Assembly (NCBI GenBank): GCA_963714425.1 | Contig: CAVQOI010000013.1 | Coordinates: 11,179-75,178, forward strand | Source of the DNA: DATCYX01 sp963714425 | GTDB taxonomy: Bacteria; Chloroflexota; Anaerolineae; Anaerolineales; UBA4823 | Direction of reading: 5' to 3' | Length of the DNA stretch: 64,000 nt | Part shown: in pieces, positions 9,283-18,358 of the stretch | How positions within the stretch are numbered: position 1 is the first letter of the stretch | How the letters are laid out: every line of letters starts with the position of its first letter | Notes under the pieces: model-generated | Databases searched by the model: none | Told to the model about the DNA's origin: nothing | What the model saw: the letters and a program-made list of their open reading frames with translations, nothing else | Translations under genes and position numbers: made by a program

Positions 9283-10218
9283 TTATTTAGATGCTAGGGC
9301 GAGAAATACATCCTCTAAAGTCGGCTCGACGATCTCGAGGCGTATCCCGCGGATGCCGGCTTGGACCAGGCGTTCGTTCAATGTCGCTTCATTTACATCA
9401 ATGGGTGTGATCGCCCGCAGGTGGTCGCCAGCCAGACCAGCCCGCAGCACGCACTCGCACGACTCCAGCGCGTCCAGGGCATCCAGTAGGGACGAAGTAC
9501 CCGCGTCCATGCTCTCATCCACGAATACGTCCCAGGCAACACCCGGCATTGAGCTGGTCTTGAGCGATGAGGGGGTGTCGATTGCGAGCAGCTTGCCATC
9601 CCGCATGATGCCCACCCTGCCGCAATATTCAGCTTCGTCCATATAGTGGGTGGTGACCAGGGCAGTCACACCCTCATCCACCAATGCGTAAATGAGATCC
9701 CAGAAGGCGCGCCGGGCGGTTGGGTCGACACCGCTGGTAGGTTCGTCCAGGAAGAGCAGCCGCGGTTTGTGCACGATGGCGGTTCCCAACGAAAGCCGCT
9801 GCCGCCAGCCAGTCGAGAGATTGCTCACACGATCGTTCTTGAGCTGGGTTAACCCGACCAGCTCCAGCACCTCATCCAGTCTTTTTGGCGAGCTCTCGCC
9901 ATATACACCCGCGTAGAAGGACAGGTTCTCGAGTGCAGTAAGATCGTGATACAGGGCGAATTTTTGTGACATGTATCCGGATCGAGCGCGGACTTCCTCT
10001 GCCTGGCGCACTACGTCATATCCCAGAACGCGGGCTTCGCCATCGCTGGGGATGAGCAATCCCAGCAGCATGCGGATGGTAGTGGTTTTGCCAGACCCAT
10101 TCGGTCCTAAATAACCTACCACCTCTCCAGCGTTCACTGTGAAAGAGACGTGATCGACCGCCGTGAAGTCGCCAAACCGGCGGGTTAATTCCCTGGCAAT
10201 AATAACTTCGCTGTCCAT
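9283..10218 (-). CDS. ABC transporter ATP-binding protein (efflux, second ATPase)
   Basis: A 311-residue ATPase of the DrrA/YbhF type. Walker A is GPNGSGKTTT, the Q-loop is YMSQKF, the signature is LSTGWRQRLSLG, Walker B is LLFLDEPTSGVDP and the H-switch is VTTHYMDEAEYC. The C-terminal about 70 residues are the regulatory extension of drug-export ATPases. The signature deviates from LSGGQ, as in one half of YbhF-type ATPases. It lies 9 nt downstream of a second ATPase gene; together they look like an unfused YbhF. It should form a heterodimer with that protein on the permease encoded upstream. Confidence 0.88.
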   Translation of the reverse strand: MDSEVIIARELTRRFGDFTAVDHVSFTVNAGEVVGYLGPNGSGKTTTIRMLLGLLIPSDGEARVLGYDVVRQAEEVRARSGYMSQKFALYHDLTALENLSFYAGVYGESSPKRLDEVLELVGLTQLKNDRVSNLSTGWRQRLSLGTAIVHKPRLLFLDEPTSGVDPTARRAFWDLIYALVDEGVTALVTTHYMDEAEYCGRVGIMRDGKLLAIDTPSSLKTSSMPGVAWDVFVDESMDAGTSSLLDALDALESCECVLRAGLAGDHLRAITPIDVNEATLNERLVQAGIRGIRLEIVEPTLEDVFLALASK

Positions 10219-10227
10219 CGGCGTACC

Positions 10228-11184
10228 TTACTCCAATAGTGAGATAAATACATCTTCAAGCTGGGGGGGAACGACGCGCAGCTCGGCGATCTCCCCACCC
10301 TCGACGATTATGCGCTCTTTCAGGCGCTTCAAGACTGCGTCGGCTTCCCCGAGACGCAAACGTAGATGGACGCGGTCGCCAAACATCTGGGCGTCTTCGA
10401 CGCTCTCATCCGCAAGAGCCAGGCGGCGCAGTAAGCCCAGTGGCTTTCCACGCAGCTCTAGGATGCGACCAATCAGGCTCAGGCGCAATTCGGCAGGCGT
10501 GCCCTCTACCAGCTTGCGCCCATTGCGCAGGAAACCCACACGGCTGCAGCGCGCGGCTTCGTCCATATACGGCGTGCTGACCAACACTGCCACCTGGTCG
10601 CCGTTGTGACTGGAGCGGTTGACCAGGCGAATGATTAACTGCCAGAAATCCTGGCGCGTGACCGGATCCACGCCGGTTGTGGGCTCATCCAGGAGAAGGA
10701 TGCGTGGGCGGTGCACCAGCGCTGCCGCCAAGCCCAGCTTCTGCTTCATACCGCCGGAGAGATGGCCTGCCAGCCGGTCCACGAATGGATCCAGCCCGAC
10801 AAACCCCAAGATTTCCATGCAACGCGGATACCATTCGGCAGAGCTTAGCCCGCGCACCTCGGCAAAGAAGCGGATATTCTCCAAAACGGTCAGATCTTCA
10901 TAAAGTGAAAAGCGCTGGGGCAGGTAGCCAATTTGAGCGCGGGCCTGTTCGGTGTGGCGGGTCACGTCGTAGCCATCGATGCTCAGACTGGACGCCGGCT
11001 GTGTTTTGCTGCGGTCGAGTGTCATTGCCCCGCACAGCAGGCGTAAGGTGGTGGTTTTACCAGCACCATCTGGCCCCACCAACCCGTAGATCTCTCCAGC
11101 GCCTACGTGCAGGCTGAGCCCGTCGACAGCGTGCGTCTCACCAAATGACTTATATACGTTGATGGCTTCGATCAAAATGCGCAT
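10228..11184 (-). CDS. ABC transporter ATP-binding protein (efflux, first ATPase)
   Basis: A 318-residue ATPase with Walker A GPDGAGKTTT, Q-loop YLPQRF, a canonical signature LSGGMKQKLGLA, Walker B ILLLDEPTTGVDP and an H-loop position that reads STPYMDEA instead of a histidine (Pro in place of His). The partner ATPase keeps its His but has a changed signature, so the pair may make one good and one weak ATP site, as in many heterodimeric exporters. It lies between the HlyD gene and the second ATPase. The role is export of hydrophobic or toxic compounds under the TetR regulator at the head of the operon. Confidence 0.88.
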   Translation of the reverse strand: MRILIEAINVYKSFGETHAVDGLSLHVGAGEIYGLVGPDGAGKTTTLRLLCGAMTLDRSKTQPASSLSIDGYDVTRHTEQARAQIGYLPQRFSLYEDLTVLENIRFFAEVRGLSSAEWYPRCMEILGFVGLDPFVDRLAGHLSGGMKQKLGLAAALVHRPRILLLDEPTTGVDPVTRQDFWQLIIRLVNRSSHNGDQVAVLVSTPYMDEAARCSRVGFLRNGRKLVEGTPAELRLSLIGRILELRGKPLGLLRRLALADESVEDAQMFGDRVHLRLRLGEADAVLKRLKERIIVEGGEIAELRVVPPQLEDVFISLLE

Positions 11185-11236
11185 GGATAATGGGAGTTGT
11201 ATTCCACAAGGTCTCGTGTAGCTCGGCGATTGGCTG

Positions 11237-12580
11237 CTACTCCCCGAAGATAACGTCGGCGGGCATGCCTGGCTTGAGCTTTCCCTCCGGGCTGCCTACG
11301 GCAAGCTCCACGGCAAACACCGTCGTTCGTCGACCTTCTTCAGTCTGTACGTTGCGCGGGGTGAACTCGGCCTGGTCGGCGATGCGCACCACGCGGGCTT
11401 CAAAAGTCTCTCCTGGGTAGGAATCGACCGAGACGCGGGCGCTCTGCCCAAGGCTGATCGTGCCGTAACGGTCTTCTGGCACGTAAACTGTGATGGACAG
11501 GTCATCTAATCGCAGCAGGGAGAGCAGCGGCGCGCCCGGCACGGATACCTCACCCGGCTGCACCGAGCGGGTGAGCACGACGCCGTCAATGGGAGCGGTG
11601 ATGACCAATCGGGCAATCTGCGCTTCAAGCACCTGCACCGCACCGCGGGCGACCTCGACCTGTGCCTGGGCGACCGCCAACTCCTCGGGACTGGGGTCTG
11701 CTCTGGAGGCTGCCAGGTTGGCTTCGGCGGTCATCAGGCTAGCTTGCGCCAGGGCTAGGGCGTCGGGATCGAGGCCATCCACCAGCTTGTCCAGGCGGCG
11801 TTCGGAGTCTGCCAGATTGGCCTCCGCCAGGCCCACATCGGCCTTGGCCAGCGCCAGCTCATAGCTATTGGCTGTACCCACCAGGTTGTTGTAGCGCTCC
11901 ACCATAGAGTCGTATTGTTTTTGAGCAGCAGCCACCTGCGCCAGGAAGATCGCCCGATTGAGATTGCTCTGATCCTTTTTCTCGTATGGCTCAAAATCCT
12001 CTTGGGCGTCTTCGAGCTTATCCTGGGCGATAACCACTGAGGCCCAGGCGGAGTCGATATCCGCCGGGTCGGCGTTGGTCTCAACGTTATCCAGATACTG
12101 CTGGGCTTTATCGCGTGACTTGTCGATGGCGGCGATGGTCTGTTCCAGCTGAGCGGCTGCCAGAGGAGCGGTATCGCTCAGCGCTTGCAAGGCTTGCTGA
12201 GCTCTGGTAAGCTCAAGCTCAGCCGATGCAACTGCCAGCTGGCGCTGCTCAGCTGAGGGACCGCGCGCGGCCAGGTTGTAGCTGGCCTGCGCCAGGTGCA
12301 GGGCGGCCTGCGCCTGGCTCAACTGCGCCTGTAGCATGGCGTCATCGAAGCGCACGAGCACTTCACCTGCCATAACCTCTGCACCCTCATCGGCCAGAAC
12401 CTCCAGCACACGCCCTCCTATTTCGGGGGCGATGACCACTTGCGTTCCCTCGATGGTTCCCGAGGCAGCTAAGGCGCCGACATTGCCGTTCCCTTGCCCC
12501 TGGGTAAAATACCAGACCGCACCCCCGGCAATCACGACCAACAATAGGATAGGGATGAGTTTTCTTGGATTGGGATGCAT
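11237..12580 (-). CDS. HlyD/YbhG-type membrane fusion (periplasmic adaptor) protein
   Basis: A 447-residue protein with an N-terminal signal-anchor (LIPILLLVVIAGGAVWYF, residues 9-26). A lipoyl half-motif follows (ASGTIEGTQVVIAPEIGGRVLEV), then a long Ala/Gln-rich coiled-coil hairpin from about 90 to 320, the second lipoyl half (ITAPIDGVVLTRSVQPGEVS), and a beta-barrel domain ending GMPADVIFGE. This matches YbhG and MacA-like adaptors. In double-membrane bacteria they reach an outer-membrane channel; in monoderms they act as periplasmic-side extensions. The unusually long hairpin holds at least four Ala-rich heptad stretches. It is third in the TetR-permease-HlyD-ATPase-ATPase operon. Confidence 0.88.
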   Translation of the reverse strand: MHPNPRKLIPILLLVVIAGGAVWYFTQGQGNGNVGALAASGTIEGTQVVIAPEIGGRVLEVLADEGAEVMAGEVLVRFDDAMLQAQLSQAQAALHLAQASYNLAARGPSAEQRQLAVASAELELTRAQQALQALSDTAPLAAAQLEQTIAAIDKSRDKAQQYLDNVETNADPADIDSAWASVVIAQDKLEDAQEDFEPYEKKDQSNLNRAIFLAQVAAAQKQYDSMVERYNNLVGTANSYELALAKADVGLAEANLADSERRLDKLVDGLDPDALALAQASLMTAEANLAASRADPSPEELAVAQAQVEVARGAVQVLEAQIARLVITAPIDGVVLTRSVQPGEVSVPGAPLLSLLRLDDLSITVYVPEDRYGTISLGQSARVSVDSYPGETFEARVVRIADQAEFTPRNVQTEEGRRTTVFAVELAVGSPEGKLKPGMPADVIFGE

Positions 12581-12612
12581 AGAAACCTCCTCATATCGTG
12601 CGATAGCATCTA

Positions 12613-12693
12613 CTCACGCCCCCACCCCCTGCCCCTCCCCAATTTTCGGGTTCTTTCCCCCCTTCTCGGCGAGGGAAGGGGGGCTGGGTGAGT
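12613..12693. repeat. Dispersed C/G-rich hairpin repeat, copy A
   Basis: An intergenic block within the 223-bp gap between the permease and HlyD genes. Its core is CCCCCCTT, then CTCGGCGAGGGAA, then GGGGGG, forming a G/C-rich hairpin. The core resembles copy B at 18229-18340. The block may act as an intra-operon attenuator, but no T-run follows. Confidence 0.55.
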
Positions 12694-12803
12694 ACATACT
12701 TGCGTTGTGCAGAGTTCGTCGTGCGACTTACAGCATATCTTGCACGAATCGTTATTCGAACTTCATATCCAGTCAACGATCATCAGTCTACAAGCCGCGA
12801 TCC

Positions 12804-13937
12804 TTAATCCAGCCTCTTTCGGAAGCGCAGCGCGGCCGCGGTCATGATGGCAGTGCCAAAGAGCGCCAGCGCAAAGATCTCCCTTTGGAGCATATCGGCG
12901 CTTATACCTTTGAGCAGCAAGGAGCGAATAATTACCAGGTAGTAGCGCAACGGCATCAGGTATGAGAGCCACTGCATCAACAAGGGCATGGCCTCTAATG
13001 GAAAGAAGAAGCCGGAGAGAAAGATGCTGGGCAACAGCGTGAAGAATACCGTGAGTATGGCCTCCTGCTGGGTGTTGGCGATGGTGGAAACCAGCAGGCC
13101 GATTCCCAGGCTGGAAGCCAGGAACAAGCCAGAGAGCAGCAGGAGCAGGCTCAGGTCGCCGCGAATTGGGAGCTTAAACCACAGCGCGCCGATCGCTAGA
13201 ATTTCCAGCGTGTTCAAAAAGGCCAGGATGACGTAGGGCACCAGCTTGCCTACGATCAGCTCCCAGGGGCGGATTGGGGTGACGATGAGCTGTTCAATGG
13301 TGCCGCGCTCGCGCTCGCGCACGATGGCGGTTGCAGTGAGGATCGAGGTGATGGTGTAAAGGATCATGCCGATCACGCCGGGGATCATGAAATATGAATT
13401 TATCATATCGGGGTTGTACCACACCTGGGTGCGCACCTCGACGGGCGGGCGCACCGCAAAGGGCTGGCCGCGCCGCCCCAGACGGGCGGAAAGCACTCTT
13501 GTGGCGTGTTGCTGTCCTATTGAGGTCGCCGCCGAGAGGGCTGTGGCTGCAACAGTTGGGTCGCTGCCGTCCAGGATAAAGGCCACCTCTGCCTGGCTCT
13601 CACCCTGCAGATTTACGCCATAATCCGGCGGGATCACCAACCCGGCGCGCGCCTTTCCGCTATCTATCAAATCGCGCATCTCTTGCTCGGAGCCCACCTC
13701 GTACGCCAGGGAGAAATAATCGGCAGCGCGATAGGAATCCAACAATAGACGCGCTTCGGGGCTGCGGTCCTGGTCCAATACCGCCAGGGGGATGTTGCGC
13801 ACATCGTTTGTGGCGGCGTAGCCCAGCAGGAAGAGCTGCATGATCGGCATAACGATCACCAAAGCCAGCGTGCGCGGGTCGCGCAGGATCTGCAAGAATT
13901 CTTTACGAATCAGGGAAGTGAGGCGGGAGTTGATCAT
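12804..13937 (-). CDS. ABC-2 type efflux permease (YbhR/YbhS-like)
   Basis: A 377-residue permease. It has one N-terminal TM (LALVIVMPIMQLFLLGYA), a large extracytoplasmic domain with PDYGVNLQGE and VRTQVWYNPDM, then five TM segments with the ABC-2 motif ERERGTIEQLIVTPIRPWELIVGKLVPY near residues 210-235 that contacts the ATPase. E. coli ybhSR encodes two such permeases; only one is present here, so it should work as a homodimer over two different ATPases. Its ATG overlaps the TetR stop by 4 nt (ATGA), and GGAG precedes it, so its translation is coupled to the regulator. Confidence 0.88.
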   Translation of the reverse strand: MINSRLTSLIRKEFLQILRDPRTLALVIVMPIMQLFLLGYAATNDVRNIPLAVLDQDRSPEARLLLDSYRAADYFSLAYEVGSEQEMRDLIDSGKARAGLVIPPDYGVNLQGESQAEVAFILDGSDPTVAATALSAATSIGQQHATRVLSARLGRRGQPFAVRPPVEVRTQVWYNPDMINSYFMIPGVIGMILYTITSILTATAIVRERERGTIEQLIVTPIRPWELIVGKLVPYVILAFLNTLEILAIGALWFKLPIRGDLSLLLLLSGLFLASSLGIGLLVSTIANTQQEAILTVFFTLLPSIFLSGFFFPLEAMPLLMQWLSYLMPLRYYLVIIRSLLLKGISADMLQREIFALALFGTAIMTAAALRFRKRLD

Positions 13938-14554
13938 CGCATCTCCAGGATGGATGATTGCTTCAAGATACCATACAAAAAGATGTCCACGAAACGGTCG
14001 AGGGCGTCCTGGTTGCCTTCCGGAGGAAGCTGGTCAGCGATAAGAATATCGGTGATCAGGTAAGAGAAGAACAGCCCGATAAAGGCGCGGATGACCAATA
14101 CGGGTGGGAGAGGGCGCAGCTCGGAACGGTTTGCCAGGTTGCGCTGGATGAACGCCAGCACATGGGGGAAGATGAGCTCGAAAATTTGGGGCACGTGCTT
14201 TCCGTTGAACTCCACCAGCTCGATGAACATCAGGTTGAGGAAGTCGGTGCGGCGGTCCAGCCCGCTCACCAGACGGTGGGCTGCAGCGCGGAGGACTTCT
14301 TCGACGGTATCCCCCTGGGTATCCAGCATCAGGGGGAACACTTCTATGTAGGGGTGGCGCTCGAGGAAGACGGCGGTGAAGATATGCTCTTTGCTGTTGA
14401 AGTGGTTGTAAATGCTGCCAAGAGCGACGCCGGCTTCCTCGGCGATCTGGCGCATGGAGGCGCCATGGTAGCCGCGCTTTACGAACATGCGTAAAGCCGC
14501 TTCGAGGATATCGTTGCGGGCGCGCTCCCTGCGAGGGGTGGTTTCGTCAGTCAT
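13934..14554 (-). CDS. TetR/AcrR family repressor of the efflux operon
   Basis: A 206-residue regulator. The N-terminal HTH is clear: ILEAALRMFVKRGYHGASMRQIAEEAGVALGSIYNHFNSKEHIF, residues about 15-60. The C-terminal helical ligand domain is divergent, as is normal. It is the first gene of an efflux operon and lies 9 bp from a 28-bp perfect palindrome on the promoter, so autorepression and derepression by an exported compound is the simplest reading. The ligand is unknown. Confidence 0.93.
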   Translation of the reverse strand: MTDETTPRRERARNDILEAALRMFVKRGYHGASMRQIAEEAGVALGSIYNHFNSKEHIFTAVFLERHPYIEVFPLMLDTQGDTVEEVLRAAAHRLVSGLDRRTDFLNLMFIELVEFNGKHVPQIFELIFPHVLAFIQRNLANRSELRPLPPVLVIRAFIGLFFSYLITDILIADQLPPEGNQDALDRFVDIFLYGILKQSSILEMR

Positions 14555-14562
14555 GGAGTTAT

Positions 14563-14615
14563 CAATATGAACGAACGTTCGTTCATATTGTATGATAATT
14601 TAATGCGCGAGTCAA
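14563..14615 (-). promoter_or_regulatory. Promoter and TetR operator of the efflux operon
   Basis: On the minus strand there is a -35 TTGACT (14610-14615), a 17-bp spacer and a -10 TACAAT (14587-14592). A perfect 28-bp palindrome, 14563-14590, with core GAACGAACGTTCGTTC, covers part of the -10 and the start site, 9 bp upstream of the tetR ATG. Repressor binding here would block polymerase. Confidence 0.85.
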
Positions 14616-14752
14616 TAAATAATAGTTGAGAATAAATGGCAGCATGCGGGTATTTGTGACGTTTTCGGTGAGTATCCCCGTACTTGCAACAAAAGACCCC
14701 TAGGCTCTTGAAGTCTCTAAGGGTCGATGCATTTGATCGTGCAAGGCAGCTC

Positions 14753-17092
14753 TTAAGGCATGCTGGCATAGAAGACCTGGTCATCGAATGCCAGGAAAGC
14801 GGTGCGGGTGTCTGGTGTGAGGGCGAAGGCGGTGACGGCCCGCTCGCCAAGAAGGGCGTTTATAGATACGTTCGGCTGCGGGCGGAGCTGGCGCTGGTAC
14901 GCCAGGCGCAGGCTGAAGTGGTACAAGGATGGTGTGTTGGGTTCCAGTAAGTATAGCGATGGGTCGGGCGGCTGGACGGAGAACACCTGGGAGAAGGCAG
15001 TCTCAGGAATGAGTATCTGCCCCTCGCGTCCCGGACGGGCGTCACCGTAGGGAGCCGGATCGGTGCACTGCGTGGAAGCCACCCCGAATCCGCTGACGGT
15101 GCATTGGGTTACATGACCGTCCTGGTGCAGGATGTACAGGTCCTGCTGATCGACCGCCAGGTCGATGGCGCCCTCCAGGGGTGGAATGTCCTGGTCGAAG
15201 AACAGGTCAGGCGAGCCGGTAAAGTTGGCGTTGCGGTAGATCCAGATCTGGCGCGTGCTGTGATCCAGGACATAAGCGTCGTTGTTGCTCACCACCAGTG
15301 CTGAGGGTGTTTCCCACCCTGCCGGGGGCGGCGACAGCACGGTGTAAAGTGGCGGCGCGCCGGGGGTGCATTCAAGCAATCCGCCAAAGCCATCCAAGCC
15401 TAAAAGTACGGTCCCAGAGCCGTCTGGCTTCGCGTAGAGCTCCACGTCCTCCAGAGGTCCAATCGCCTGGCTGCCCTGAAAGTTTGGCCCGCACTGGTAG
15501 GTCGTGTCGATATCATAACCCTGCCCGGCAAAGAGGGCGCGATATACACTTCCCGTTGTTGCATCCAGCATGTATAGGTCGGTGGGGGTTGCTAACATAC
15601 GGGAGAGGCGTGTCTGGGAAGGCAAGCCCTCAGTGATCGCTGGCTCAAATTCCAATCGTTGGACCAGGTTCAATGAGTCGATTGCGGCCTGGGCTTGCAT
15701 GCGCAATGCCAGGGTCTCTGGGGAGGGGGTGTAGCTTTCGGCTTCGTCGAGTTTTGCCAATACTTGTAGCCAGGCTTGTTCGCGAATCACCGGATCGGTC
15801 GTTGCCTGGGCAGCCCCTGCGGCTTGCACCGCCTGGGCATAGAATGCTTCACCCTCGCTGCCCCTGCCGGATTGGGTGTAAATGACCGTGGCGATGCTCA
15901 CCACAACGAGCGGGATGGCTACCGCTATCAGCCCCATCAATGGGCCTGGCAGATTCAAGCCTTCACCCGGTAGCATACGCTGGAGCAGCGAGCCCAGTGA
16001 CCCGGCGAGCTGCCGCAATGCGTTTTGCACGGCTGCCATCGCCGGTGCGAATGATGACTGCCGTTCCCTGCGACGCGGGCGGGCCACAGGAATGGCAGGC
16101 TCGGCAGGGGGTGAGGGCGCCTGCCCATATCTCGGGGGAGGCATAGAATCAGGCTGGGGTGGCACCAGAGGTGTTATTGGAGGGAAAACGTCTTCCTCGG
16201 GCGCTGGCGGAGGTATCCATGGTGGAGGCTCACCTGGAAGTTCTGGTATCGCCAACCCCTCCTCGGTGGCGGGAGTTGTCTCAGGTTCTTGGACGGGTGT
16301 ACCTGGTGGCTCGACCAAAGGTAGCGAAGTAGCTTCAGGGGTGGATTCTGTGGATGGCTCAGGAGATGGTTCGGGTGCTTGCGGTTCGTAACCTGGAAGG
16401 GGTTTGGGCTGCAGCAAAAAGGTCTTGCCGGGACCGGGCCGTGCCAGGATAAGCAGCGCGTCCAGATCGTTTCCTGCCAGAGGAATCAGGCGCCGGCGAA
16501 GGCTCTCCAGCCCCTGGCCGACCTGCCCAGCAAGCGTATTCTCGTTCCAGGCTGCCGGTGGCAAGTGGCTGATGACCAATAGGTCGTTGTCGCTCAGGTT
16601 GGACTGGGAATAATAGATCGGCGCAGTTCTCCCAAGACCCAGGCCGCGCCGCTCCGGTTGTGGGTCATAGATGCGCCGCAAGCTATCGGCTGCAAGATGG
16701 AAGGCATGCACAGGGCCGCATTGAGCCAGGTATAGGCGATCACCTCGCTGGGTGAGCAGGGTGAATAATCCCAGGCTCTGGTACCCGCTGCTCGCGCCGC
16801 GCAGGTTGCGGTCAAGCAAGTACTGGTTGAGGTGTTCTATGACTGAGCGCATAGCGGCTGTCACCGAGCCCGGGGTCTTATAATAACTTTCGGCCAGGCT
16901 TTTGAGCAACTGCTCCATGGGTTCCTGTGTCAGGGGCGCATTGCCTTCCAGGGAGAGATACAGGATCACCCGGTCGGACTGCCTGCCGCGCGCCGGACGG
17001 CGCTGGGGCGGGGCGATGTACAGGCCGGGCAGCACGGCCTGGTCTTGACCATCACGGCGGACAAGGGGGAGGAGGTGTAGATCCATGATCAT
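14753..17092 (-). CDS. PP2C-like domain / Pro-rich linker / TM / propeller-like extracellular protein, function unknown
   Basis: A 779-residue protein with four parts. Residues 1-220 resemble a PP2C fold (DRVILYLSLEG, SLGLFTLLTQRGDRLYLAQCGPVHAFHL, DNDLLVISHLPPAAW) but lack the usual metal-binding aspartates such as DG and DGG, so it may be a pseudophosphatase. Residues 228-345 are a Pro/Glu/Thr-rich linker. A basic stretch precedes one TM at about 387-408 (LIAVAIPLVVVSIATVIY). Residues 425-779 are a repeated beta-rich region (DLYMLDATTGSVYRALF, DAYVLDHSTRQIWIYRN, DLYILHQDGHVTQCT) that looks like a beta-propeller outside the cell. The gene is divergent from the GNAT-like gene 54 bp away. No catalytic function is claimed. 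Confidence 0.7.
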   Translation of the reverse strand: MIMDLHLLPLVRRDGQDQAVLPGLYIAPPQRRPARGRQSDRVILYLSLEGNAPLTQEPMEQLLKSLAESYYKTPGSVTAAMRSVIEHLNQYLLDRNLRGASSGYQSLGLFTLLTQRGDRLYLAQCGPVHAFHLAADSLRRIYDPQPERRGLGLGRTAPIYYSQSNLSDNDLLVISHLPPAAWNENTLAGQVGQGLESLRRRLIPLAGNDLDALLILARPGPGKTFLLQPKPLPGYEPQAPEPSPEPSTESTPEATSLPLVEPPGTPVQEPETTPATEEGLAIPELPGEPPPWIPPPAPEEDVFPPITPLVPPQPDSMPPPRYGQAPSPPAEPAIPVARPRRRERQSSFAPAMAAVQNALRQLAGSLGSLLQRMLPGEGLNLPGPLMGLIAVAIPLVVVSIATVIYTQSGRGSEGEAFYAQAVQAAGAAQATTDPVIREQAWLQVLAKLDEAESYTPSPETLALRMQAQAAIDSLNLVQRLEFEPAITEGLPSQTRLSRMLATPTDLYMLDATTGSVYRALFAGQGYDIDTTYQCGPNFQGSQAIGPLEDVELYAKPDGSGTVLLGLDGFGGLLECTPGAPPLYTVLSPPPAGWETPSALVVSNNDAYVLDHSTRQIWIYRNANFTGSPDLFFDQDIPPLEGAIDLAVDQQDLYILHQDGHVTQCTVSGFGVASTQCTDPAPYGDARPGREGQILIPETAFSQVFSVQPPDPSLYLLEPNTPSLYHFSLRLAYQRQLRPQPNVSINALLGERAVTAFALTPDTRTAFLAFDDQVFYASMP

Positions 17093-17146
17093 GATTATAA
17101 TAGTAAAATCCGTCTGTTGAGCGCAACCTGCTCACTTGGAGCGATT

Positions 17147-18190
17147 ATGCATCTTGAAAGCATCCAGACCCAAGAAGTGTTCGAAAGCCTGGCTGAGGAA
17201 TGGAATCACCTGCTTAGTCAGAGTGCAAGTCACGTGCCATTTCTGCGGCACGAATATCTGTCCGCCTGGTGGCGGACTATGGGCGGTGGAGAATGGCCTC
17301 AGGGTGAGCTTTATATATACACCGCCAGGATGCCCCAAGGTGACCTGTGCGGAATTGCCCCACTCTTCCTGACCAAAAACCAGGAAGGAGAAGCTGCCTT
17401 GATGCTCCTGGGCAGCATCGAGATCTCAGACTACCTGGACGTGATCGCCCGCCCGGAAGATCTGCCAGGTTTCCTTTCTCTTCTCCTGGAGCATTTAGGC
17501 GGTCCACAAGCTCCCAGCTGGCAAGTGCTGGACCTGTATAATCTGTTGGAGGACTCACCTACTCTACCGGCGCTGGGCGAGGCAACCCGCCTGCGCGGCT
17601 GGCAGATTAGCCAGGAACGCCTGCAGCATTGTCCCTACATCCCGCTACCTGGAGATTGGGAGACATACCTGGCAAACATCGACAAAAAACAACGCCACGA
17701 AATCCGTCGCAAGATTCGCCGGGCGGAGAGCAACGAGTCCTCAGTGACATGGCGTATCGTTGGACTGCAGGACGATCTGGACGAAGAGATCGACGCCTTC
17801 CTGGGCTTGATGGCTAACGACCCTGCCAAGCGAGCATTCCTCACCGATATAATGCGCACACAGTTGCGTCTGGCGGTACAAGCCGCTCACCGCCAGGGCT
17901 GGCTGCAATTGTCATTTCTGGAGGTTGATGGGGAGAAAGCAGCCGGATATTTGAACTTCGATTATGCTGACCACATCTGGGTGTACAACTCAGGGATCGA
18001 TTTCGAATACGGCGCTCTATCGCCGGGTTGGGTGCTGCTGGGTTACCTGTTGCAGTGGGCGAATGATAACAAACGCCAGGCGTTCGACTTCATGCGCGGC
18101 GACGAATCGTACAAATACCGCTTCGGGGGGATTGACCGGTTCGTTGTACGGGCACGCGTCACACGGAAACGCAAAGCGTCTCAGATTTGA
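17147..18190 (+). CDS. GNAT/FemAB-like acyltransferase (CelD/BcsL-type, Acetyltransf_6)
   Basis: A 347-residue two-lobed GNAT protein. The N-lobe has ESLAEEWNHLLSQSASHVPFLRHEYLSAWW, the classic opening of the CelD/BcsL family. The C-lobe has DKKQRHEIRRKIRRAE, LQLSFLEVDGEKAAGYLNF and YNSGIDFEYGALSPGWVLLGYLLQWA, ending FDFMRGDESYKYRFGG. Relatives transfer acyl or aminoacyl groups to polysaccharide or cell-wall precursors. I chose the ATG at 17147 (GGAG 6 nt upstream) over a TTG 30 nt earlier. The substrate is unknown. Confidence 0.82.
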   Translation: MHLESIQTQEVFESLAEEWNHLLSQSASHVPFLRHEYLSAWWRTMGGGEWPQGELYIYTARMPQGDLCGIAPLFLTKNQEGEAALMLLGSIEISDYLDVIARPEDLPGFLSLLLEHLGGPQAPSWQVLDLYNLLEDSPTLPALGEATRLRGWQISQERLQHCPYIPLPGDWETYLANIDKKQRHEIRRKIRRAESNESSVTWRIVGLQDDLDEEIDAFLGLMANDPAKRAFLTDIMRTQLRLAVQAAHRQGWLQLSFLEVDGEKAAGYLNFDYADHIWVYNSGIDFEYGALSPGWVLLGYLLQWANDNKRQAFDFMRGDESYKYRFGGIDRFVVRARVTRKRKASQI

Positions 18191-18228
18191 CCTTTGGAGC
18201 GCTCCCCACGAGAATTCGGCCCGACCCT

Positions 18229-18340
18229 CTCCCCCTGCCACAATAGGCGGGGGTTAATGGTTTTGGGTTTAGATCGGGCGAAGCCTGTCCTGAACTCTAA
18301 GATGAGACCCCCCTTCGTTAGGGAAAGGGGGGTAAGAGGG
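18229..18340. repeat. Dispersed C/G-rich hairpin repeat, copy B
   Basis: Fills the 168-bp convergent gap between the GNAT-like gene and amrS. Its right half is CCCCCCTTCGTTAGGGAAA then GGGGGG, a near match to copy A. Its middle carries a GGGCGAAGCCTGTCCTGAAC block typical of scattered short intergenic repeats. Confidence 0.5.
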
Positions 18341-18358
18341 GATGGCCAGCGATGTGGG

